A model generated the notes under the pieces. It made no database searches. It was not told where the DNA came from and saw only the letters and a list, made by a program, of their open reading frames with translations. Below are positions 8,491 through 17,391 of a stretch of 49,116 nt of DNA, one piece after another. The position numbers were made by a program, and so were the translations under genes. The DNA is from Alphaproteobacteria bacterium (GTDB taxonomy: Bacteria > Pseudomonadota > Alphaproteobacteria > Sphingomonadales > Kordiimonadaceae), in assembly GCA_021774735.1 (NCBI GenBank), contig JAJFIS010000045.1, forward strand, positions 1 through 49,116. The letters are read 5' to 3'. How positions within the stretch are numbered: the first letter of the stretch is position 1; the number at the start of each line of letters is the position of its first letter.

Positions 8491-8763
8491 ATGCAAAGCG
8501 AAAATAAAATTCTTGATGATATTTCAAAAATGGCAACCAACGCACTGGGTGCGGTGCACAGCATGAAAGGCGAGGCCGAACAAAACTTCCGGTCGTGGCT
8601 CGACCGCCAACTCGCCCAAATGGATCTGGTCAGCCGTGAAGAGTTTGAGGTAACCCGACTGATGGCAGAAAAAGCACGGCTGGAAAATGAAACTTTGAAG
8701 GCTGAACTGGCAGACATTAAAGCCATTCTTGTCGCGCTTGATAAAGGCGGTAGCAGCGACTAA
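8491..8763 (+). CDS. ubiK: UbiK-like accessory factor (BMFP/YqiC family)
   Basis: This 90-residue protein has the membrane-fusogenic BMFP architecture: an amphipathic N-terminal helix followed by a coiled coil, SREEFEVTRLMAEKARLENETLKAEL. In E. coli the homologue UbiK (YqiC) assists ubiquinone synthesis under aerobic growth. The ATG at 8491 follows a purine-rich Shine-Dalgarno stretch; the upstream in-frame part from 8398 looks untranslated. It is divergent from lgt and 19 bp upstream of uvrB. Confidence 0.82.
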   Translation: MQSENKILDDISKMATNALGAVHSMKGEAEQNFRSWLDRQLAQMDLVSREEFEVTRLMAEKARLENETLKAELADIKAILVALDKGGSSD

Positions 8764-8782
8764 GATTCCCCGCTCAAATTGA

Positions 8783-10963
8783 ATGCACCTTATGTCTGAG
8801 ATCCAAGAATATTCGATAAGTGATAAAGGGAGCTTCGCACCCCACCGACCTGTGCGCCCGGAAAAGTCTGAGGGCGGCATAGCCTTTAAAATGGAAACAG
8901 AATTTACCCCGAGCGGTGATCAACCAACGGCGATCGCTGAGCTTGTTAAGGGTGTGGCGGAAACCGGCGAGCAAGACCAAGTGTTGCTTGGGGTGACCGG
9001 GTCAGGCAAGACCTTCACTATGGCCAAGGTCATTGAGGCAACCCAGCGCCCCGCGATCATTCTAGCCCCAAATAAGACCCTCGCCGCCCAGCTTTACGGC
9101 GAATTTAAAAGCTTCTTCCCAGATAATGCGGTTGAATATTTCGTCAGCTACTATGACTATTACCAGCCAGAGGCCTATGTGCCGCGTACTGATACTTTTG
9201 TGGAGAAAGAAGCGTCGATCAACGAACAGATTGACCGCATGCGCCATTCGGCCACCCGGGCGCTGCTGGAGCGCGATGATGTTATTATTGTGGCTAGTGT
9301 TAGCTGCATATACGGCATAGGCAGTGTAGAGACCTATACGGCCATGACCAAATTGATTAAGGCTGGCGATGTGATTGACCTGCGCGAGCTCGCTCGTCAT
9401 TTGATCAGCCTGCAATATAAGCGCAATGATCAAGCCTTTGAGCGGGGCACTTTCCGTATTCGGGGTGATGTGATTGATATTTTCCCCTCCCATTATGAAG
9501 ATCGGGCATGGCGGCTGAATATGTTCGGCGATGAGATTGAGAATATCACCGAATTTGATCCCCTGACCGGCAAGAAAACCAAAGTGTTGGAATGGGTGAA
9601 AATTTACGCCAATAGCCACTATGTGACGCCTAAGCCAACGCTGGACCAAGCAGTGGTGAAGATCAAGGCCGAGCTTGAGCGCCAGTTAGCGATTTTTGAA
9701 AAAGAGGGCAAGTTGCTGGAAGCCCAGCGCATTGACCAGCGCACACGCTTTGATCTGGAAATGATAGAAGCGACCAGCAGCTGCCCCGGTATTGAAAATT
9801 ATAGCCGCTATTTGACCGGCCGTGCACCGGGCGATCCGCCCCCAACATTGTTTGAATATCTGCCAGAAAATTCGCTGTTATTTGTCGATGAAAGCCACGT
9901 TAGTATTGGCCAAATTGGCGGCATGAGCCGGGGGGATGCTAAGCGCAAAAACACCCTAGCTGAATTTGGTTTTCGCCTGCCTAGCTGCCGCGACAATCGC
10001 CCGCTTAGCTTTGACGAATGGAATGCGATGCGGCCGCAGACCACTTATGTTTCCGCCACACCGGGGGACTGGGAAATGGAGCAAACCGGCGGGGTGTTCA
10101 GCGAGCAAGTCATTCGCCCCACGGGTCTGATTGACCCACCCATTGATATCCGCCCCGTGGATACGCAGGTGGATGACTTAATGGCGGAATGCCGGATTGT
10201 GGCCGAGAAAGGCATGCGGGTTCTGGTGACCACCTTGACCAAGCGCATGGCGGAAGACCTGACCGAATATTTCTATGAGAATGGCATCAAGGTCCGTTAT
10301 ATGCACTCAGATATTGATACGTTAGAGCGCATTGAAATCATCCGGGATCTGCGGCTTGGGGCTTATGATGTGCTGGTAGGCATCAACCTGCTGCGCGAAG
10401 GCTTGGATATCCCTGAATGCGGTCTAGTGGCGATTTTGGACGCCGATAAAGAGGGTTTCCTGCGCTCTGAGCGTAGTTTAGTGCAGACCATTGGCCGCGC
10501 GGCGCGTAATGTTGATGGCCGGGTGATTTTATATGCGGACCGCATTACAGGCAGTATGGACCGGGCCATTACAGAAACCAATAGACGGCGCGAGAAGCAA
10601 CAAGCCTATAATGTTGATCATGACATTACGCCAGAAAGCATCCGCAAGAAAATTGGTGATATTATTGAAGGTTTAACCGATACAAGCGCCTCACAAGGGG
10701 ATCATGTCACGGTGGGTATCGGCGAGCAGGCCCATATGGTTGGTAGCAACCTCGAGGCTCACCTTGGTGAATTGAAGAAGAGGATGTTGGTGGCGGCAGA
10801 GAATTTAGAGTTCGAGGAAGCCGCAGCCATTCGTGATCAGATCAAAACTTTGGAAGCTGGTGAACTGGGCATTGGGGCGAATAAGTTTTTGCCTAAGGGC
10901 CGCAGCTTCGGCGGCAAACCCGGCACCCGCACCTATAAGGGCAAGGGCCGGGGAAAGCATTAA
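8783..10963 (+). CDS. uvrB: Excinuclease ABC subunit B
   Basis: UvrB is the damage-verifying helicase-like subunit of nucleotide excision repair, loading from UvrA and handing over to UvrC. The 726-residue protein has Walker A GVTGSGKT (70-77), the beta-hairpin region [13 protein letters not shown], the DEAD-type box VDESH, helicase motif VI near QTIGRAARN, and a C-terminal UVR motif ([14 protein letters not shown]) for UvrC contact. About 35 residues before the usual start are extra; a second ATG sits three codons in. The TAA overlaps by three bases the convergent stop codon of the small membrane gene at 10960. Confidence 0.97.
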   Translation: MHLMSEIQEYSISDKGSFAPHRPVRPEKSEGGIAFKMETEFTPSGDQPTAIAELVKGVAETGEQDQVLLGVTGSGKTFTMAKVIEATQRPAIILAPNKTLAAQLYGEFKSFFPDNAVEYFVSYYDYYQPEAYVPRTDTFVEKEASINEQIDRMRHSATRALLERDDVIIVASVSCIYGIGSVETYTAMTKLIKAGDVIDLRELARHLISLQYKRNDQAFERGTFRIRGDVIDIFPSHYEDRAWRLNMFGDEIENITEFDPLTGKKTKVLEWVKIYANSHYVTPKPTLDQAVVKIKAELERQLAIFEKEGKLLEAQRIDQRTRFDLEMIEATSSCPGIENYSRYLTGRAPGDPPPTLFEYLPENSLLFVDESHVSIGQIGGMSRGDAKRKNTLAEFGFRLPSCRDNRPLSFDEWNAMRPQTTYVSATPGDWEMEQTGGVFSEQVIRPTGLIDPPIDIRPVDTQVDDLMAECRIVAEKGMRVLVTTLTKRMAEDLTEYFYENGIKVRYMHSDIDTLERIEIIRDLRLGAYDVLVGINLLREGLDIPECGLVAILDADKEGFLRSERSLVQTIGRAARNVDGRVILYADRITGSMDRAITETNRRREKQQAYNVDHDITPESIRKKIGDIIEGLTDTSASQGDHVTVGIGEQAHMVGSNLEAHLGELKKRMLVAAENLEFEEAAAIRDQIKTLEAGELGIGANKFLPKGRSFGGKPGTRTYKGKGRGKH

Positions 10964-11148
10964 GATCTAGCTCGTCGCAGTGCTTGATCGCTGACAAACC
11001 AGCCGGCAATTTGGGTCATCATAATCGACCCTGATAAGCTGCTATTTATATCGGTTTTTGATAGAATAATGGCGATAGCTATCATGGTTGATGCCCAGAC
11101 GATGGCATTGCGGATGGTCAGTGATTTGTTACATAGTGCTTTTCTCAT
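10960..11148 (-). CDS. Small membrane protein, third gene of the XRE operon
   Basis: I do not recognise this 62-residue protein. It is basic at both ends with hydrophobic stretches [15 protein letters not shown] and [12 protein letters not shown], so it should cross the membrane once or twice. A good ribosome site, AAAGGAA, lies before the ATG, which supports a real gene. It follows the XRE regulator gene by 46 bp in the same direction and probably shares its promoter. Confidence 0.6.
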   Translation of the reverse strand: MRKALCNKSLTIRNAIVWASTMIAIAIILSKTDINSSLSGSIMMTQIAGWFVSDQALRRARS

Positions 11149-11194
11149 TTTTATTTCCTTTGATTGATTTTTAATTAGCTGTCGTTTGATAATA

Positions 11195-11383
11195 TTAGTC
11201 GGTGAATATTTGCTCTATTGGCATGCCAAATAGCTTCGATAGCTTGAAGGCAAGGGGTAAGCTGGGATCATATTTACCTTTTTCAATAGCGTTGATGGTT
11301 TGGCGCGATACGCCCAATTGTTCACCCAATTCACCTTGGGTCCAACCATTATCGCCGCGTAGGTTTTTAATAATATTTTCCAT
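11195..11383 (-). CDS. XRE-family helix-turn-helix regulator
   Basis: This 62-residue protein is a bare Cro/CI-type DNA-binding domain: NLRGDNGWTQGELGEQLGVSRQTINAIEKGKYDPS covers the helix-turn-helix, with recognition helix VSRQTINAIE, and the tail PIEQIF is typical of the short YozG-like group. The ATG at 11383 follows AGGAG. It sits between two membrane-protein genes in one operon. The palindrome at 11838-11855 before the operon is the obvious operator, which suggests autoregulation; this is inference. Confidence 0.88.
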   Translation of the reverse strand: MENIIKNLRGDNGWTQGELGEQLGVSRQTINAIEKGKYDPSLPLAFKLSKLFGMPIEQIFTD

Positions 11384-11393
11384 GTTCCCGCTC

Positions 11394-11786
11394 CTATTCG
11401 TAGGCGCGTTTGCGCAGGGCTGTTCCAATGCCCCAAAAACCGATGAGCATTGGCAGAACTAGAGCGAGCTCAAATGGTTCAACGCCAGCGTTGCTGAGCA
11501 TGCCCCATGTGAAGGTAACGAAACCCGTTGCAAAGGCGCTAATGAAGACACCTTCTAAGTGAACACGGCGCATCATTTCATCCATCGCCATAACGCCCCA
11601 ATAGCTCTCTAGCAGTGCTAAAAAGCAGGGCACTACTGGCATGAATGCAATGGGCCAAATGTATATTGTGTCCGTATATTGCCCGCGAAGAGCAGACATT
11701 CCCATAATGGCAAATACATAGATCACCATATAGATGCCAAAACGCACCATATGCTTCTTGGAGGTAGGATTTAATTTTTCAGTCAT
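11394..11786 (-). CDS. Four-helix membrane protein, first gene of the XRE operon
   Basis: This 130-residue protein has about four membrane helices (near 16-32, 42-60, 79-97 and 105-121) and little else. I know no named family for it with confidence; membrane proteins of this size are often paired with short XRE regulators. AGGA stands 8 bases before the ATG. Ten bases separate its stop from the regulator's start. It may be what the regulator senses through or controls. Confidence 0.7.
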   Translation of the reverse strand: MTEKLNPTSKKHMVRFGIYMVIYVFAIMGMSALRGQYTDTIYIWPIAFMPVVPCFLALLESYWGVMAMDEMMRRVHLEGVFISAFATGFVTFTWGMLSNAGVEPFELALVLPMLIGFWGIGTALRKRAYE

Positions 11787-11837
11787 TTTTTTTCCTATTT
11801 ATATTCCCCGCTGTCGTGAGGGGAGTTCCATGCTTGC

Positions 11838-11910
11838 TGTAAAGTAAGCTTTACATGTCAAGCACCCTTTACATAAGAGCAGCTTTGCCCCATGTCAAGT
11901 ACCCTTTACA
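11838..11910 (-). promoter_or_regulatory. Operator/promoter of the membrane protein-XRE operon
   Basis: TGTAAAG-TAAG-CTTTACA (11838-11855) is a perfect 7-bp inverted repeat. On the minus strand a TTGACA box (11857-11862) lies directly upstream, so the palindrome fills the space between the -35 box and a poorly conserved -10, where a repressor would block. The 20-mer TGTAAAGGGTRCTTGACATG occurs twice on that strand, at 11854-11873 and 11891-11910 (19 of 20 identical), giving two further half-sites and a second TTGACA. The first gene starts about 50 bp downstream. Confidence 0.7.
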
Positions 11911-12041
11911 AAAAAATATACATGTGATCCGAATGAATTGGGATAGGCCGTTGCTTATGATGCTGGCTTTGTGTATCAAGAAAGTGAAGAAAATAATGGT
12001 TGGGCGTGGACTTAATTCCACAAGATTACAGGGATAATATT

Positions 12042-13106
12042 ATGAAACCGGGTGTGGTGTTTGGCGATGATTACGCAAAGCTTGTTCAAAACTGTAAAGA
12101 CAAAGGATATGCCCTGCCTGCGGTGAATGTGGTGGGGACCAACAGCATTAATGCGGTGATGGAAGCGGCCGCCAAAAATAACTCTGACATTATCATTCAA
12201 TTTTCCAATAGTGGCGCTCAGTTTTATGCGGGCAAAGGTTTGAAAGATGGCTTCGGCGCCAAGGTTTTAGGCGCGGTATCCGCCGCACGGCATGTGCAAT
12301 TGCTGGCGGAACATTATGGTATTTGTGTTGTGCTGCATACCGACCATGCCAACCGTGGCCTTGTGCCTTGGGTGGAAGCCTTGGTGGAAGAAAGCCGCAA
12401 AAATATCGCCCGCGAAGGCGTGCCGCTTTATAGCTCCCATATGCTTGACCTATCTGAAGAGCCTATCGATGATAATCTGGAAACCTGTGCCCGCGTTTTA
12501 AAAAACATGACCCCACTGGGCATGAGCTTGGAAATTGAACTTGGTGTCACCGGCGGGGAAGAAGACGGCGTCGGCGCTGATGTCGGCGATGATTTTGAAA
12601 ACCCCAGCCTTTATACCCAGCCAGATGATGTGCTGAAAGCTTACGATCTGCTTACGCCGCTCGGTCATTTTTCGGTTGCGGCTTCCTTTGGTAATGTTCA
12701 CGGGGTTTATAAGCCGGGCAATGTTAAGCTGCGGCCAGAAATTCTGGCAGCGTCGCAAGCGCTCGTGGTGGCAGACCGGGCGACAGATACAAACCCGCTG
12801 AATTTTGTTTTTCATGGCGGTTCGGGTTCTGAAAAAGCAAAAATTACCGAGGCCTTGGGTTACGGCGTTTTCAAAATGAATATCGATACGGACACTCAGT
12901 TTGCCTTTTCTGAAGCGGTTGGCGCTTATGTTAACGACCACCAAGATGCTTTCAAGTGGCAAGTTCACCCAGAGACAGGTCAGCCGTATAAGAAGCAATA
13001 TGACCCCCGAGTTTGGCTGCGCGCCTGTGAAGAGGCACTGATTACCCGCCTTGATGAAGCGTTTGTTGACCTAGGCTCGCGTGGTCACAGCATGGCTGAC
13101 AAGTAA
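12042..13106 (+). CDS. fbaA: Class II fructose-bisphosphate aldolase
   Basis: This is a zinc-dependent aldolase of the long FbaA (E. coli) type, interconverting fructose 1,6-bisphosphate with dihydroxyacetone phosphate and glyceraldehyde 3-phosphate. From the ATG at 12042 it has 354 residues. HTDHA at 99-103 holds the catalytic Asp101 and zinc His102; further zinc ligands are expected in SFGNVHGVY and FHGGSGS. The N-terminus KPGVVFGDD aligns with the family start, so a TTG 42 bases upstream is not needed. thiE follows after 10 bases. Confidence 0.95.
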   Translation: MKPGVVFGDDYAKLVQNCKDKGYALPAVNVVGTNSINAVMEAAAKNNSDIIIQFSNSGAQFYAGKGLKDGFGAKVLGAVSAARHVQLLAEHYGICVVLHTDHANRGLVPWVEALVEESRKNIAREGVPLYSSHMLDLSEEPIDDNLETCARVLKNMTPLGMSLEIELGVTGGEEDGVGADVGDDFENPSLYTQPDDVLKAYDLLTPLGHFSVAASFGNVHGVYKPGNVKLRPEILAASQALVVADRATDTNPLNFVFHGGSGSEKAKITEALGYGVFKMNIDTDTQFAFSEAVGAYVNDHQDAFKWQVHPETGQPYKKQYDPRVWLRACEEALITRLDEAFVDLGSRGHSMADK

Positions 13107-13116
13107 AAGGTAAAGC

Positions 13117-13755
13117 ATGGAAGACCGCTGTTATTTATATCTCATCACGCCGCCAGCGATTGATGATTTGGATGCCTTTTCGGATGCTTTGGGTGCCGCT
13201 TTGGATGCTGGCACCATAGGCTGTGTGCAGTTACGCTTAAAAGGCGCCGATGATGATACCATTTTAACCGCAGCGGCCAAGCTGATGCCGGTCTGCCATG
13301 ACCGTGATGTTGCCTTCCTGATTAATGATAGCGCGGACCTTGCCAAAGCTGCGGGCGCTGACGGGGTGCATTTAGGCCAAACTGATGGCAGCGTAGCTGA
13401 AGCGCGTAGCCTGCTGGGTCATGACCTCAGTATCGGCGTAACCTGTCATGACAGTATCCAATTGGGCTATGACGCCGGCGAAGCGGGCGCTGATTATGTG
13501 GCGTTTGGGGCTTTTTTTGATACCGACACCAAAGATACGCCTTACCGGCCAGAACCAGATATATTAACATCTTGGTCGGCCGCAACTGAGCTGCCATCCG
13601 TCGCCATTGGTGGCTTAACCCCAGAAAACTGTGGACCGCTTGTTAAGGCAGGGGCGGACTTCATCGCGGTATGCAGTGGGGTGTGGCTATATGAGGGCGG
13701 ACCAGCAGAGGCAGTTAAGGCTTTTGAGGCAGCGATCAAAGCCGCCTCAAAATAA
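13117..13755 (+). CDS. thiE: Thiamine phosphate synthase
   Basis: ThiE joins the thiazole phosphate and HMP pyrophosphate to make thiamine phosphate. The 212-residue TIM-barrel protein shows VQLRLK (37-42), LINDS with DGVHLGQTD (68-90), GVTCHD where many enzymes have GxSxH, and the glycine-rich phosphate loops AIGGL and AVCSGVW. AAAAGG lies 9 bases before the ATG. It is cotranscribed with fbaA. The shortened anionic loops make a related function possible, but thiE is the best call. Confidence 0.85.
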   Translation: MEDRCYLYLITPPAIDDLDAFSDALGAALDAGTIGCVQLRLKGADDDTILTAAAKLMPVCHDRDVAFLINDSADLAKAAGADGVHLGQTDGSVAEARSLLGHDLSIGVTCHDSIQLGYDAGEAGADYVAFGAFFDTDTKDTPYRPEPDILTSWSAATELPSVAIGGLTPENCGPLVKAGADFIAVCSGVWLYEGGPAEAVKAFEAAIKAASK

Positions 13756-13763
13756 TTTTCATT

Positions 13764-14342
13764 TTAAAGACTATCAATCGATTCTAATATCGCTTCAACA
13801 GAAGGCCGTGACTGATAGGAACTTTCATGAAGCTTTGCGGTTATGACCCCCGAAGCATCGGTAATGATGATGATTGGGTGTGGAATACCCGCCCCGTGGC
13901 CGCTGGTTACCATTTCATTGCGAATACCAAATGCATCAATGGTTTTGGACCCTTCGTCTGACAACAGTGGATATTTAATCGACCAACGATCAGTGAAGTC
14001 CGCTAATATATTCGTCGGGTCATAGCTAATAGCAGCCAATTTATAACCACGCTTTTCAATTTTACGCTGGCTATCGTCGTTCAAGCCAATCAGCTGTAAT
14101 TTACAGAAAGGACACCAATCAGCCGAACGGTAAAAAACAATCACGGCTCCTTTGGTGCCCGTTAGGCTGTCAAAATCGCGCATGACGCCTTCAGAGTCTG
14201 CAAGATTGATCGTCGCGGGCAGGTTACTGCCCAGTGGCGGGCCTAAATTTTCAGGAGCACCCATACTTTTCATATATGTGTAACCGCCAAAAATTATTGG
14301 CAACATTAAAACCGCAACCGCAATTAGATATTTATTTTTCAT
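13764..14342 (-). CDS. Membrane-anchored peroxiredoxin/thioredoxin-fold protein
   Basis: The 192-residue protein begins with a signal anchor (LIAVAVLMLPIIFGGY) and then an AhpC/TSA-type thioredoxin fold. The redox site is DWCPFCK (Cys77 and Cys80), unlike the single peroxidatic Cys of classical peroxiredoxins, so a thiol-disulfide or redoxin role in the periplasm is possible. The ATG at 14342 follows AGGGG; a second ATG ten codons upstream lacks such a site. It is convergent with thiE. Confidence 0.75.
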   Translation of the reverse strand: MKNKYLIAVAVLMLPIIFGGYTYMKSMGAPENLGPPLGSNLPATINLADSEGVMRDFDSLTGTKGAVIVFYRSADWCPFCKLQLIGLNDDSQRKIEKRGYKLAAISYDPTNILADFTDRWSIKYPLLSDEGSKTIDAFGIRNEMVTSGHGAGIPHPIIIITDASGVITAKLHESSYQSRPSVEAILESIDSL

Positions 14343-14574
14343 TTGATGAACCCCTAAAATTTTATCACTCATAATATAAATGAGTAGTTTTTGAAAAGAC
14401 TATAAACCAAAGTCACAAAATTTTGAATGTGCCTTGAAAGCGAGTTTCATGAGTTTCCGTCATTGACGACTGCTGGACACTCTGGTACCAAGCGCCCAAC
14501 CAAGCGCTATCAGCTATTTGGGTGATTTGGTATGTTCTTTAATAATCGTTTTGATAAATTGGTGAGGTCTGGAC

Positions 14575-15135
14575 ATGAAAGTCGATGGCAATTCAATTCG
14601 CCCCGGTAATGTGATTGAGCATAACGGCGGCCTGTGGCGGGCAATAAAAATCGCCCATACCCAACCCGGCAAAGGGGGGGCTTACTTGCAGGTCGAGCTT
14701 AAAAACCTACGCGATGGCACCAAGCTTAATGAACGGTTCCGCTCTAGCGAAAAAGTAACCCGCGCCCAGCTTGAGCAGAAAGATTACCAATATCTATATC
14801 AAGACGAGATGTTCAATTTCATGGACACGGTTTCTTATGAACAGATCGCTATATCCCCTGATGATATCGGCGATGATGCTGTGTTCCTGCAAGACGGCAT
14901 GATGGTGACCATCGAATTTCATGAAGAGAGCCCTTTGGGTGTCAGCTTGCCAGAAAAAGTGGTTTTGGAAGTGCTGGAAACCGAACCTGTTGTTAAAGGG
15001 CAAACCGCCGCTAACAGCTATAAACCTGCGGTTACGGATAATGGTTTGCGGGTTATGGTGCCGCCTTTCATCACAGTGGGTACCAAAATAGTGGTCACCA
15101 CCCTTGAGCGTGAATATGTGAGCCGGGCTGATTAA
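14575..15135 (+). CDS. efp: Elongation factor P
   Basis: EF-P relieves ribosome stalling at polyproline stretches. The 186-residue protein has the three-domain EF-P fold; the loop QPGKGGAY carries Lys33, the position that is beta-lysylated by EpmA in lineages with that enzyme. The C-terminal OB domain ends with [18 protein letters not shown], close to family consensus. The upstream 200 bp hold no gene; suhB follows after 53 bp. Confidence 0.97.
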   Translation: MKVDGNSIRPGNVIEHNGGLWRAIKIAHTQPGKGGAYLQVELKNLRDGTKLNERFRSSEKVTRAQLEQKDYQYLYQDEMFNFMDTVSYEQIAISPDDIGDDAVFLQDGMMVTIEFHEESPLGVSLPEKVVLEVLETEPVVKGQTAANSYKPAVTDNGLRVMVPPFITVGTKIVVTTLEREYVSRAD

Positions 15136-15188
15136 GCCGTTTCACCATCTATTTTTTTGAGTTTAAATATCAGTAAAGGAGCCATCAA

Positions 15189-16007
15189 ATGGCCCGTCGT
15201 TCTGCCCTTATAAATGTTATGGTCAATGCCGCTTTTAAAGCCGCGCGCGGTTTGCGCCGGGATTTCGGTGAAGTTGAGCACTTGCAAGTGTCGCGCAAAG
15301 GCCCGGCCGACTTTGTTTCCACTGCCGACCGTAAAGCTGAGCAGATATTGTTCGAAGAATTGTCCCATGCCCGGCCAGACTTTGGCTTTTTGATGGAAGA
15401 GCGCGGCGCCATAACAGGCCGCAAAAGCACCCGCTGGATCGTTGACCCGCTCGACGGCACGACCAATTTTCTCCACGGGCTGCCCCACTGGGCGGTGTCC
15501 ATTGGTGTGCAGGAAAATGGCCAAGTGATTGCGGGGGTTATTTATGACCCGCTTAAGGATGAGCTATTTTGGGCTGAACGCGGTATTGGTGCTTATTTGA
15601 ACGATAGCCGCTTGCGGGTTTCTGGCCGCGCAAAATTGGAAGATTCGGTTCTTGCGACCGGTATTCCTTTCATGGGTCGGGGTGACCACACAAAATTCCT
15701 TGCTGAAATGGCTGAAATTATGCCGACCGTTGCTGGTATTCGCCGTTACGGCGCGGCGTCGCTTGATCTGGCCTATGTGGCCGCTGGTCGCTATGACGGT
15801 TTCTGGGAAAGTGACTTAGAGGCATGGGATATGGCAGCGGGTGTGCTTATTGTGCAGGAAGCTGGTGGCTATGTGAACGACTTAGATGGTGGTTCTGCCA
15901 TGTTGAAAAAAGGCAGTATCATTGCGGCTAATGACCATCTTCAAGCACCGCTTGCGCGGATGCTGAAGCGTGTCCACCGGGGCTTAAAAACAGATAGTGC
16001 TGAATAG
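15189..16007 (+). CDS. suhB: Inositol-1-monophosphatase family protein (SuhB-like)
   Basis: This 272-residue protein is a Mg-dependent, Li-sensitive phosphatase of the FIG superfamily. Metal ligands are the Glu pair in GFLMEERG (70-71), WIVDPLDGTTNF (83-94) and the later Asp in EAWDMAAG. In E. coli SuhB also acts in rRNA antitermination. AAAGGAG with good spacing precedes the ATG. The substrate in this organism is not shown by sequence. Confidence 0.92.
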   Translation: MARRSALINVMVNAAFKAARGLRRDFGEVEHLQVSRKGPADFVSTADRKAEQILFEELSHARPDFGFLMEERGAITGRKSTRWIVDPLDGTTNFLHGLPHWAVSIGVQENGQVIAGVIYDPLKDELFWAERGIGAYLNDSRLRVSGRAKLEDSVLATGIPFMGRGDHTKFLAEMAEIMPTVAGIRRYGAASLDLAYVAAGRYDGFWESDLEAWDMAAGVLIVQEAGGYVNDLDGGSAMLKKGSIIAANDHLQAPLARMLKRVHRGLKTDSAE

Positions 16008-16092
16008 TAAAGCTTTGCCAATTTACTTTTTGATTGTCTGATCCATCTTTCCTTGCCTAAAGTTATGGGGTTAAGGAAGGATGTATCTCTCA

Positions 16093-17265
16093 ATGGGCGA
16101 CCCAAGTCATCAAAGCCTGCCAAGCTGGACCTATTCCAGCGACGCCTTTTTCGAGTTAGAGAAGAAAGCGCTATTTCTCTCTAACTGGCAACTTGTCTGC
16201 CATATATCCAATATCCCTGCGTCCGGTGATTATTTTACTTTCGAGATATTCAGTGAGCGTATTTTGGTCGCAAAGGGTCGTGAAGGCCGTGTTCATGCCT
16301 TTCATAATGTTTGCGCCCACTGCGGCGCTAGGCTGATGGACGGGCCGACGGGCAACTGCGGTGAGAGGTTAACATGCCCCTATCATGCATGGAGCTATGA
16401 CCTTTGTGGCACTCTGGCTCATTTACCTTTTCGGGAAGAATTCGGCGATATCAACCTTTCTGCTCATGGCTTAAAGCCAGTGGAGATGGAGATTTTTCAA
16501 GGTTTTATATTTGTACGTATCACGCCAAGCGAAGGCCCATCGGTGGCCGATCAATTCGCGCCTTATATGGCCGATATTTTGCCCTACCGCTTTGAAGAAC
16601 TTAGGCCCCTTGGGCGGGTCACTATGCGACCCCGAGCGGTAAATTGGAAACAGATTGCCGATAATTATGTCGATGCCTTGCATATTCCTGTGGCCCATAA
16701 AGGTCTTTCAACTCTTGTGGGTAACAGTTACGGCCTTGAGGTCGGTGGCAAGGATGGATTAGTCCATAAATTATGGGCAGATGTGCGGGATGGCCGTAAA
16801 AATACCCTTTCAAACCAGCTATATAATGCTGTCTTGCCCACCTTTGATCATTTGCCAGATGAATTACAAAAACGCTGGGTCTACTACCGCTTATGGCCTA
16901 ATCTAGCCTTTGATATATACCCCGACCAAATGGACTTTATGCAGTTTATTCCACTGACAGCCACCAGCACAATGATCAGGGAGCTGCCCTTTGCCTTGCC
17001 AGATGACCGGCGAGAGGTGAAAATAGCACGTTATTTAAACTGGCGGATAAACCGGCAAGTGAACGCGGAAGATACGGATCTGATAAGTCGCGTTCAGGAA
17101 GGCATGGCCACCAGTGCATTTAACCAAGGGCCCTTTGCCAAAAGTGAGCTATGTTTGATCGATAGTGCGGAAAAAATTCGTGGTTTGATACCTGTTGCGC
17201 GCCAAAGCACCAAGCCGAGCGAGAATGATATGGCGACAATAAACGGTGAATTGCTAGCTATTTAG
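16093..17265 (+). CDS. Rieske-type ring-hydroxylating oxygenase alpha subunit
   Basis: This enzyme combines a Rieske [2Fe-2S] domain with a mononuclear iron SRPBCC domain. Counted from an ATG at 16081, the cluster ligands are Cys78 and His80 (CAH) and Cys99 and His102 (CPYH); the iron site is DNYVDALHIPVAH with His201 and His206, and the bridging Asp or Glu is VDAL. I prefer the second ATG (16093) because the strong AAGGAAGG abuts the first one directly. No ferredoxin or reductase gene is adjacent. Homologues act on aromatics, betaines or carnitine; the substrate cannot be told here. Confidence 0.85.
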   Translation: MGDPSHQSLPSWTYSSDAFFELEKKALFLSNWQLVCHISNIPASGDYFTFEIFSERILVAKGREGRVHAFHNVCAHCGARLMDGPTGNCGERLTCPYHAWSYDLCGTLAHLPFREEFGDINLSAHGLKPVEMEIFQGFIFVRITPSEGPSVADQFAPYMADILPYRFEELRPLGRVTMRPRAVNWKQIADNYVDALHIPVAHKGLSTLVGNSYGLEVGGKDGLVHKLWADVRDGRKNTLSNQLYNAVLPTFDHLPDELQKRWVYYRLWPNLAFDIYPDQMDFMQFIPLTATSTMIRELPFALPDDRREVKIARYLNWRINRQVNAEDTDLISRVQEGMATSAFNQGPFAKSELCLIDSAEKIRGLIPVARQSTKPSENDMATINGELLAI

Positions 17266-17391
17266 CCGATTATGTTGAAAAAACCCTCTTGAAGAACAGT
17301 CCTCTGATGCTCACCATTGCCACAGTTCCGCCATTTGATTATGGTGACTTTATGGGTAACGGTATCTTTTTTCGGGGACAAGAGAGTGACA

